DNA from: Christensenella sp. UBA1242 | GTDB lineage: Bacteria; Bacillota; Clostridia; Christensenellales; UBA1242 | Direction of reading: 5' to 3' | Assembly (NCBI GenBank): GCA_002308915.1 | Contig: DBWI01000022.1 | Location: 1 to 20,967 of the forward strand | Length of the DNA: 20,967 bases | Part shown: positions 14,892 through 20,967 of the stretch, piece after piece | Position numbering within the stretch: the stretch's first letter is position 1 | Layout of the letters: each line of letters opens with the position of its first letter | Translations under genes and position numbers: made by a program | Notes under the pieces: generated by a model | The model's input: only the letters and a program-made list of their open reading frames with translations | Told to the model about the DNA's origin: nothing | Databases searched by the model: none

Positions 14892-14920
14892 ACATTTAAA
14901 CAACTCATTTTTTTATCATA

Positions 14921-14945
14921 AAAAAAGACCAAACTGGTCTTTTTT
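14921..14945 (-). terminator. Intrinsic terminator of the nfeD-floA operon
   Basis: An 11-bp perfect stem (AAAAAAGACCA / TGGTCTTTTTT, loop of 3) directly abutting the stop codon of the last operon gene, with a T-tract on the minus strand. The flanking A-run makes it potentially bidirectional. Confidence 0.88.
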
Positions 14946-15440
14946 TTATTCATCATCTTTTCTTTTTAGAACATCACTAACAAGCAATGCTTTGAGTTCA
15001 GGTGGCAAACTTTTTATTTGGTCAGATATTGAAGCTGTTTTCTTCTTTCTCAAAAACTCTTCTATCTCTTCATCTTCATCAACTTCTTCATTTATGTTTT
15101 CAACTTCGACTTTGATATCTTGAACAGATTTTATATCTCCATTCAACCTACCACCACTTTTCTTTTTGTTCTCTAATTCTTTTAGTTCAGTATCCGTTGC
15201 CAGAACAAACGCTTCACCTTCATACTTTGGAGTATTTTCTACCCTGTTTAAACTGTCAACCTTTTTTTCATATGCAGGTTCTTCGTATGTGAAATCAGAT
15301 TCTTTTTTTACTGGCTTTTCTGGTTTGTCTTTTGTTTTTTCTTTATTTTTAGAGAAAAATGCTTTGATGCTCTGAAAATTCAAAGAAATAACAATAACAA
15401 TGAATACTAAAACACATATTAAAATAAATACTGCTATCAT
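14946..15440 (-). CDS. Membrane-anchored acidic protein, third gene of the floA operon
   Basis: A 164-residue protein not recognised as a named family. Residues 2-22 form one hydrophobic membrane segment (IAVFILICVLVFIVIVISL), then a Lys-rich juxtamembrane stretch (KNKEKTKDKPEKPVKK). A long disordered charged region with a Glu/Asp run (EEVDEDEEIEEFLRKKK) follows, then a short C-terminal helix (LPPELKALLVSDVLKRK) that could be a docking motif. By the positive-inside rule the bulk should be cytoplasmic. SD AAGGAGAAG precedes the ATG. The gene begins 15 nt after floA and ends the operon. Its place suggests a partner or adaptor for flotillin assemblies; this is inference from context. Confidence 0.8.
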   Translation of the reverse strand: MIAVFILICVLVFIVIVISLNFQSIKAFFSKNKEKTKDKPEKPVKKESDFTYEEPAYEKKVDSLNRVENTPKYEGEAFVLATDTELKELENKKKSGGRLNGDIKSVQDIKVEVENINEEVDEDEEIEEFLRKKKTASISDQIKSLPPELKALLVSDVLKRKDDE

Positions 15441-15455
15441 TATTTCTTCTCCTTA

Positions 15456-16475
15456 TTAAAATTTAGGTGGACGATTTGGTTTGTTGTTATTTGGATCTAC
15501 TCCTGCGATTGCATTACGCATTGCAGTATCTGATGTTAAGTTTTGAATCTTGTAGTAATCCATAACACCCATCTTTCCGTTCTTTATTGCATCTGCCATA
15601 GCTTTTGGAACTTCTGCTTGAGCAGCAAGAACCATAGCTTGCATTTCTTGTGTTTTTGCTTTCATTTCTTGCTCATGAGCAGCTGCCATTGCACGTCTTT
15701 CTTCTGCTTCAGCTTGAGCAATAACTTTCTTAGCTTCAGCTGTATCTTTCAAAAGATCAGCACCAATGTTTTTACCAACATCGATATCAGCGATATCAAT
15801 TGATAAGATTTCATAAGCTGTACCTGTATCCAAACCTTTGTCCAATACTTTTTGTGAGATATAATCTGGATTTTCAAGCACTTCTGTGTGAGTTTCTGCA
15901 GAACCAACAGTAGTAACGATACCTTCACCAACACGGGCCAAAATTGTATCATCACCTGCACCACCGACAAGTCTTGCAATATTTACTCTAACAGTAATTC
16001 TAACTTTAACTTTTAATTCAACACCGTTTTTGGCAATTGCACTAATCCAATCTGTTTCCATAACCTTTGGAGTAACGGAGTTTCTAACAGCCAAGTTAAC
16101 ATCACGACCAGCAAGGTCAATTGCTTTTGCAAGGTCAACTGGCAAATTGATTTTTGCACTGTGTGCAGAAATCAATGCATTAATAACTTTTTGAATATCT
16201 CCACCAGCAAGTTGGTGAGTTTCAAGTTCAGTAATATCAATATCAATACCTGCTTTTCTTGCCATAATATATGCGTCTACAATAGGTCCAACCTTAATTC
16301 TACGCATTTTCATACCAACAAGTCTTGCCATGCTTATATGTGCACCAGAAACAAGTGCTACAAACCATGTTTTTGTTGGTAAAACAGCAAATAATAGAAC
16401 AATAAGAACAACTAATACACCAATACCGATGTAAAGAGCTATCATCCATGTTTCTAACATTAACAAATCTAACAT
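15456..16475 (-). CDS. floA: Flotillin-like protein FloA
   Basis: A 339-residue membrane scaffold protein of bacterial functional membrane microdomains (YqfA family). An N-terminal hydrophobic segment at about 11-31 is followed by the SPFH/PHB-like domain (TKTWFVALVSGAHISMARLVGMKMRR, KAGIDIDITELETHQLAGGD, NSVTPKVMETDWISAIAKNG, ARVGEGIVTTVGSAETH). After this comes the Ala/Glu-rich coiled region (KKVIAQAEAEERRAMAAAHE) and the conserved MGVMDYYKIQNL near the C-terminus. Length and motifs are full family standard. SD AAGGAGA precedes the ATG. It lies 13 nt after nfeD, the usual NfeD-flotillin pairing, and 15 nt before a small membrane protein gene. Confidence 0.97.
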   Translation of the reverse strand: MLDLLMLETWMIALYIGIGVLVVLIVLLFAVLPTKTWFVALVSGAHISMARLVGMKMRRIKVGPIVDAYIMARKAGIDIDITELETHQLAGGDIQKVINALISAHSAKINLPVDLAKAIDLAGRDVNLAVRNSVTPKVMETDWISAIAKNGVELKVKVRITVRVNIARLVGGAGDDTILARVGEGIVTTVGSAETHTEVLENPDYISQKVLDKGLDTGTAYEILSIDIADIDVGKNIGADLLKDTAEAKKVIAQAEAEERRAMAAAHEQEMKAKTQEMQAMVLAAQAEVPKAMADAIKNGKMGVMDYYKIQNLTSDTAMRNAIAGVDPNNNKPNRPPKF

Positions 16476-16488
16476 AATCTTTCTCCTT

Positions 16489-17046
16489 TTAATATGTTAT
16501 TTTGCTCACGTAGATTATTGAACCATCAACCTCTACGATTTTTGCAACTTCACCTTTTGCGATAAGTGAATCTTTTGAACTAACTTCGTACACTTCGTCA
16601 TTTATTCTTATCTTACCAATTGGACGACATTCATTTATAATAATTCCTTCTCTTCCAATTAGTTTTTTAAGATTTTCTTGATCTTCTTTTCCATAATTGT
16701 TAGGAATTGCTGTTTTGTTTTGAATAATAGGAGTTTTTCCTAAAATTCCAAATCTAGCAGATCTTACAAATAGTAAGAAAATCAAAAGTGTAACAAGAGT
16801 TATTAAAACAATTAATATAAGTACTTGGATAGGCGAACCTTTACACAATGTGGCATTAATAACAACAGCAGCAACTTCGCAAACCATTCCTGAAATTCCA
16901 AAAACACCAAATCCTGCCATGGCAGCTTCAATTATACACAAGATAAAACCAACTACCATTAATGTTATAGTAAGCCAAGCAAATTCACCAACAAAAATGT
17001 TTACGAATTCTGCCCAAGCACCACCAGCAAGTAAATTATGTACCAT
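16489..17046 (-). CDS. Short NfeD family membrane protein
   Basis: A 185-residue protein with three hydrophobic segments at about 20-41, 45-68 and 72-95, then a C-terminal soluble OB-fold domain (about 125-185: LIGREGIIINECRPIGKIRI, then EVAKIVEVDGSIIYV). This is the short NfeD form. It lacks the N-terminal ClpP-like serine protease domain present in long forms such as Bacillus YqeZ. NfeD proteins are the standard operon partners of flotillins and are thought to regulate or stabilise them. It is the first gene of the nfeD-floA operon, with SD AGGAGAGG and a good promoter directly upstream. Confidence 0.92.
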   Translation of the reverse strand: MVHNLLAGGAWAEFVNIFVGEFAWLTITLMVVGFILCIIEAAMAGFGVFGISGMVCEVAAVVINATLCKGSPIQVLILIVLITLVTLLIFLLFVRSARFGILGKTPIIQNKTAIPNNYGKEDQENLKKLIGREGIIINECRPIGKIRINDEVYEVSSKDSLIAKGEVAKIVEVDGSIIYVSKITY

Positions 17047-17069
17047 AATAGTCCTCTCCTTTCTTTAAT

Positions 17070-17098
17070 ATTATAACACATATTATTTAGTTATGCAA
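17070..17098 (-). promoter_or_regulatory. Promoter of the nfeD-floA operon
   Basis: TTGCAT (17093-17098), a 17-nt spacer and a perfect TATAAT (17070-17075) on the minus strand, then a short leader with the SD. Sigma-A type. Confidence 0.75.
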
Positions 17099-17105
17099 TA
17101 TCATT

Positions 17106-17954
17106 TTATTTATTTTTTTCTGTTGAACGCTTAAAATAAAATAAGTATTGCTGTGCATAACCAGATAAATCTCCAAAATACTCAATTAAGTTCTTTGACA
17201 TAACATTTCTTGATACAGTTTTGCCAAATAAATCTATATAAACTTTTTCTATCCAAGTATCAACAGGAAAACTATCTCCCCTTGAATAGCCAAACAACAA
17301 AATACAATCAGCAACTTTTGGCCCAACACCCATAAGTGACAATAGCCATTCTTTTAATTTTGAAGTACTCCAGGAATATGTATCTAACAAATTTACTTGA
17401 GTTAGTTGCTTTGCAACTTCTACAAGGTATTTTGCCCTATATCCTGCTCCCATTTTTGCATAATCTTGTTCAGTTATTTTTTGTAATTGTTCCAAGTTTG
17501 GAAAAGCATAATAACTCCCCATATTTGCACCAAACTCTCTAATTTTAGCCATTGTCTTTTTTATTCTTTCTATATTATTGTTTGAACTAATAATAAATCC
17601 AATAATAACTTCCAAAATATCTTGTTTTAGTATTCTAATTCCATATCCAAAATTAACTGCATCTGCAATTTTATACTTGTTAACTAAGATATTTTTTATT
17701 TTAGAATAATCAGTTTTTAAATCAAAATAATTCTCAAAATAATCAACATCATTGGTTACTATTTCATAACCATCATCCATTTTATTTACTTGAGCATATT
17801 TGTCTTTTGAAAAAACGTCATAACTCTCATTAGCTTTTTTTGAATATGTAAAAACTTGACCACATTCCAATATATGCAACGCATTAAAATCGCTACAATC
17901 TTTAATTAATATTTTATCTTTTAACTTTGTGTATTCCATACCTAATTTTACCAT
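17106..17954 (-). CDS. 8-oxoguanine DNA glycosylase/AP lyase, OGG1-like
   Basis: A base-excision repair enzyme of the HhH-GPD superfamily, about 282 residues. Landmarks typical of the OGG1 group are the N-terminal ECGQVF strand region, IISSNNNIERI, GYRAKYL, and the helix-hairpin-helix LLSLMGVGPKVADCILLFG with the catalytic Lys213, followed by FPVDTWIEKV with the catalytic Asp232. The N-terminal TBP-like domain is present in reduced bacterial form. Start uncertain: the ATG at 17952-17954 abuts the terminator of the upstream gene, while the ATG at 17937-17939 has TAAAAT 5 nt before it. Neither has a proper SD. It sits upstream of the nfeD operon, in the same orientation, about 60 nt away. Confidence 0.92.
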   Translation of the reverse strand: MVKLGMEYTKLKDKILIKDCSDFNALHILECGQVFTYSKKANESYDVFSKDKYAQVNKMDDGYEIVTNDVDYFENYFDLKTDYSKIKNILVNKYKIADAVNFGYGIRILKQDILEVIIGFIISSNNNIERIKKTMAKIREFGANMGSYYAFPNLEQLQKITEQDYAKMGAGYRAKYLVEVAKQLTQVNLLDTYSWSTSKLKEWLLSLMGVGPKVADCILLFGYSRGDSFPVDTWIEKVYIDLFGKTVSRNVMSKNLIEYFGDLSGYAQQYLFYFKRSTEKNK

Positions 17955-17990
17955 AAAAAAACCAACAAGAAAAGTTCTTGTTGATTTTTT
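17955..17990 (-). terminator. Intrinsic terminator of the GLUG protein gene
   Basis: On the minus strand, AATCAACAAGAA / TTCTTGTTGGTT forms a 12-bp stem (one G-U) with loop CTT and ends in six T. It lies 13 nt after the GLUG gene's stop codon, and its T-tract touches the first possible start of the glycosylase gene. Confidence 0.85.
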
Positions 17991-18002
17991 TTATTTGTTT
18001 TA

Positions 18003-20867
18003 TTAAATTTCTTCATCTGTATTTACTGCATTTGGATTTACAACAACATATGTTAATGTTGGATATGCTCCTTCGCCATCATGATTATCGAATGTCCAAA
18101 TTGTTTGGTCAAATCCAGCTTTGTCTGTAAATACTGAATAGTTTCCTTCAACACCTTTTGCTTGTGCATTTGTACAATCAATCCAACCTGGTTTTGCAGC
18201 TACCCAAGTTACCTTAACGGCTGCATTACCATAGTTGATGATGATAGTATTCTTAAATTCACCTGTATCTGGATACATATCAAAGATTTGCATTGCTTTT
18301 TCGATTGTTGCTCTGAATTCTGATTCTGTTTCAGCATGATGTTGTCCAAGACCTTTGAATGTTGCTGTGCTAAAGCAATGGTCAACAAGACTTCCCTTTG
18401 GAAGATATGAAACTACACCACTAACTTTTGCATTGCTTGACATACCTTCAAGTGTACCAAGAACTGAACAGTTAGTTACTGTTTTGTTGTTGATTCCAAC
18501 AACACCAGCAACTCTATTTCCTTTAGCTTCGCCTTGGAAATAGCATTGATCAACTTCTGCATTGCTTGTTTGTACAATACCTGCTACATTGTAGCCTTGC
18601 AAAATATTTGATGAATAGTAGCATTGTTTTACTGAACCAACTCCAGCATATGCTGCAACGCCACCTACATATGATTTTTCATTTGTGTATGGGAAGATAA
18701 CTTTTGCTTCACTAAAACATTTTACAATCTTTCCACCATCTGCATAACCAACAACACCACCAGCATAAACTTCACCATAATAGCTAAGTTCTACACCTGC
18801 ATCAAAGTTATAACAGTTTTTGATATTTCCTTCTGTTCCATTAACACCAGCAACACCACCAAGTTTTAATGTTGATGTTGTGCTTGTTGATGTAATATCA
18901 AAGTTATACATTTCAATTGTTGAATTTTGCATTACTCTTCTGTTATCTGCAACAATTCCACCAACTACCAAGTTTGCACTTGATGAAGATAATGTGTTTT
19001 GATCAACAGCACCACTATTAACTTTGGCACCAAGAACTTTACCATTGTTAATACCAACAACAGTACCAAGATATCTATTGTTGTCACCTGTTGTGATGTT
19101 AGCATTCTTTACTTCAATATTTTCAAGTGTTGCTTCATTCAAAAGTGCTGTTGCAACAACTGCAACTATTTCTTCATTTGAATTTTCTGTTACATTTTCA
19201 AAGATAAATCCTTTGATTGTTGTATTTTGTCCTGAGATATAACCAAATACACTATTATTTGCATTTGTAAGTTTAAAGTTTTTGATTGTTACTGTAACAC
19301 CTTCTTCACAAATAAATGAACATGTTAATGGATTTTCTTGATTTGGAGCAATTGTGTTCCATTCTGCACCATTAAGGTCATAAACTATATTATTTGTGAT
19401 TTCAAATGTCTTACCACTGCCTGGATTTGTTTCTACACCTTCAAGAACATCAAGTAAATCATCTAAATCTTCAATTTTTTGTCCTGGAATATAAACTCCA
19501 AGTGGTTGACTTATAACTTCATCGAATGGTAACAAATCTGCAATTGTGTCACCTTCTTCAATTGTCCAAACTTCTTCAAAATTGTAACCAACAAAAGTTG
19601 CTTTGTATTTTAAATCACTTGTATTTGCTTTTTCGTGTACATCAGCTGTTACAAGAGCAGCAGCATCTTCACCAACTACTGGAAGTTGTACACCTTGTGT
19701 GTGTGTATATAAACCAAGTACTTTATTGCTACTTGTTTCTGTTGTGAGGTCTACGTTCTTACCACAAACTGTTCCAACTTTTACAGCACTTTCTTCTGCA
19801 AGTGTTACTGTTCCAATAAGTGTATAACAGTTTTTAACTACTGAGAACATATAACTTGTTGTTCCTTCTGCATTTTGAAGAACACCAACAAGACCACCAA
19901 AATATGCACTATTTTCTTCTTCTGTATATGATTTTATGTCTGCATATGAATTGTATAAGATACTACCTGTAAGGTTACCAACAAGACCACCAAAGTTTCC
20001 AGCAACTTTAGCTGTAACATCTTTTGCATAACACATATCAATGTATCCAAAAGAAACAAATTCATTGTTTGATGAGTAGTTTGCTGAACGACCAACAAGA
20101 CCACCATTATTTGAATCTGCTTTTGTGTTCTTGATTGTTACATTGCTAACTCTAACAGATCTTAATGTTCCTCTGCTTAAACCAGCAACTGCACCAGCAT
20201 TATCAAATTCACCATCAAGAACTACTTTTTCCATGTTAAGATTGCTAACAACTGCTGATGGTGTTAATACTCCAAACAAACCAGCATTTGCACCTGTTTT
20301 GATTGTAACATTTGAAATCATGTGACCATTTCCATCAAATGTACCACTAAATGGTTCTTCTGCTGTTCCTATTGGTGCAAAACCATCTTTTTGAGATCTA
20401 AGATCAATATCTGTTGTAAGTTTGTAAGAATTTGAAAGTTGCCACTTTTCACCTTCACCTTTTCCAACATTCAAAAGATCTTCGTCATTTCTTAAAAAAT
20501 AAGGATTAAGGATTGTACCATCACCAACTGCAACTGTGAACATAAATGGTCCAAATTTTTTGTTACTTGGTGTGATTGTAACTCTGCAAGTTCCACCTGT
20601 TTTTGCAACAAATTTTTTGCTTGCAACATCAAAAGTTACAACTGCTTCATTATCAACTACAACGTTTTCATAAACTTTTGTTGAACTATATGGTTTTGTC
20701 CAAACAATAGGCAAATCATATGACTCGTCAACATTCATGTAAATTGTTCTATCTTCTTCTGCTAAAGTAAGATAAATGTTTTCGTTGTTTCTAACGAAAT
20801 AGTATGTTGTATAGCCTACAAAAAGCATAGCTACAAGCACGATAACATACATTAAAAACTTTTTCAT
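18003..20867 (-). CDS. Large secreted or anchored surface protein with Ig-like and GLUG repeat domains
   Basis: A 954-residue protein. Residues 4-24 are a hydrophobic signal/anchor segment after MKKF. Residues about 35-115 resemble a bacterial Ig-like fold (VDESYDLPIVW...GGTCRVTI). From 119, ILNPYFLRNDEDLLNV and FAPIGTAEEPFSGTFDGNGH are the classic lead-in to GLUG repeats. GLUG-type turns follow at about 195, 226, 255, 293, 324, 635, 669, 703, 735, 786 and 816 (e.g. NGGLVG, FGGLVG, AGGVVG), with a beta-strand-rich spacer near 380-560. The predicted shape is a long right-handed beta-helix. No LPxTG, S-layer or choline-binding module is seen; the end is NPNAVNTDEEI. Likely role: adhesion or cell-surface structure (inferred). 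SD AGGAGATAG and a strong promoter precede it; a terminator follows. Confidence 0.9.
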   Translation of the reverse strand: MKKFLMYVIVLVAMLFVGYTTYYFVRNNENIYLTLAEEDRTIYMNVDESYDLPIVWTKPYSSTKVYENVVVDNEAVVTFDVASKKFVAKTGGTCRVTITPSNKKFGPFMFTVAVGDGTILNPYFLRNDEDLLNVGKGEGEKWQLSNSYKLTTDIDLRSQKDGFAPIGTAEEPFSGTFDGNGHMISNVTIKTGANAGLFGVLTPSAVVSNLNMEKVVLDGEFDNAGAVAGLSRGTLRSVRVSNVTIKNTKADSNNGGLVGRSANYSSNNEFVSFGYIDMCYAKDVTAKVAGNFGGLVGNLTGSILYNSYADIKSYTEEENSAYFGGLVGVLQNAEGTTSYMFSVVKNCYTLIGTVTLAEESAVKVGTVCGKNVDLTTETSSNKVLGLYTHTQGVQLPVVGEDAAALVTADVHEKANTSDLKYKATFVGYNFEEVWTIEEGDTIADLLPFDEVISQPLGVYIPGQKIEDLDDLLDVLEGVETNPGSGKTFEITNNIVYDLNGAEWNTIAPNQENPLTCSFICEEGVTVTIKNFKLTNANNSVFGYISGQNTTIKGFIFENVTENSNEEIVAVVATALLNEATLENIEVKNANITTGDNNRYLGTVVGINNGKVLGAKVNSGAVDQNTLSSSSANLVVGGIVADNRRVMQNSTIEMYNFDITSTSTTSTLKLGGVAGVNGTEGNIKNCYNFDAGVELSYYGEVYAGGVVGYADGGKIVKCFSEAKVIFPYTNEKSYVGGVAAYAGVGSVKQCYYSSNILQGYNVAGIVQTSNAEVDQCYFQGEAKGNRVAGVVGINNKTVTNCSVLGTLEGMSSNAKVSGVVSYLPKGSLVDHCFSTATFKGLGQHHAETESEFRATIEKAMQIFDMYPDTGEFKNTIIINYGNAAVKVTWVAAKPGWIDCTNAQAKGVEGNYSVFTDKAGFDQTIWTFDNHDGEGAYPTLTYVVVNPNAVNTDEEI
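19885..20106 (-). repeat. Three copies of a 15-nt coding repeat (GLUG turns)
   Basis: CCAACAAGACCACCA occurs at 19885-19899, 19978-19992 and 20092-20106. On the coding strand each encodes GGLVG turns of the beta-helix. Spacing is 93 and 114 nt (31 and 38 codons), so the repeat reflects protein modules, not an independent DNA element. Confidence 0.8.
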
Positions 20868-20892
20868 ATTCTATCTCCTAATATCGCTAGAT

Positions 20893-20921
20893 AGTATATT
20901 ACACTTTTTTTGTTATGTCAA
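20893..20921 (-). promoter_or_regulatory. Promoter of the GLUG protein gene
   Basis: A perfect TTGACA (20916-20921), an exact 17-nt spacer and TATACT (20893-20898) on the minus strand; near-consensus sigma-A promoter. Nothing else is recognisable in the last 46 bases of the window. Confidence 0.8.
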
Positions 20922-20967
20922 TACACATTTTGTTTTTTTTTATATAATTTCTTATTATTTATTATTA

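Noticed and set aside
19885..20106. Repeated 15-mer looked at as a possible CRISPR or tandem DNA repeat
   Set aside because: It is in frame within the GLUG gene, unevenly spaced, and encodes the GGLVG turn; no array structure.
18355..20325. Several + strand open frames of 60-74 codons opposite the GLUG gene
   Set aside because: They are antisense shadows of a repetitive Thr/Val/Gly-rich gene, with no SD and compositions dictated by the real frame.

Overview
This is a low-GC chromosomal window that reads as Bacillota, most likely an uncultured, gut-type Clostridia lineage. The grounds are the very AT-rich intergenic DNA, strong AGGAG-type ribosome binding sites before about two thirds of the genes, a YqfC/YqfD/SpoVB/SpoVG set typical of endospore formers or their descendants, the conserved rpmE, DUF1385, prmC, prfA order, and a large GLUG-repeat surface protein. 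The genetic code is standard: genes end at ordinary stops and Trp is TGG. I see no tRNA, rRNA, CRISPR array, IS element or prophage. No gene-free stretch exceeds about 150 bases. Only two genes lie on the + strand (a small orphan and spoVG).

Layout on the minus strand, from the right end leftwards: a secreted or anchored GLUG/Ig-like beta-helix protein with a near-consensus promoter and its own terminator; an OGG-family DNA glycosylase; an operon of short NfeD, FloA (flotillin) and a small membrane-anchored protein, ending in a strong terminator; a 1,000-residue SF1 helicase of the E. coli helicase IV type with an inserted nuclease-like domain and two C-terminal zinc ribbons. Then comes spoVG (+), divergent from murC (-). 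Next are rpmE, a DUF1385-PrmC fusion and prfA, followed by a lysine-rich protein of unknown function with its own promoter. This converges on the orphan + strand gene, which is divergent from spoVB. Finally come spoVB, dusB, the glycolytic pair pgk-tpiA, yqfC, and the first 29 codons of yqfD, which run off the left edge.

Functional themes are translation termination and ribosome components (rpmE, prmC, prfA), tRNA modification (dusB), peptidoglycan and envelope work (murC, spoVB, nfeD-floA), lower glycolysis (pgk, tpiA), DNA repair or defence (ogg, helicase) and sporulation remnants (yqfC, yqfD, spoVB, spoVG).

I did not find a clearly new multi-gene system. The observations most worth following are these. 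(1) There is a two-class start architecture: SD-led genes have promoters well upstream, while dusB, spoVB and the helicase, and more weakly murC, the DUF1385-PrmC fusion and ogg, lack an SD and carry a -10-like box 5-7 nt before the start, as expected for leaderless mRNAs. (2) The PrmC fusion carries a DUF1385 domain that has lost its usual conserved motifs. (3) The solitary helicase combines a nuclease-like insertion with zinc ribbons. Starts given here were chosen from SD or -10 position and often differ from the longest possible frame.
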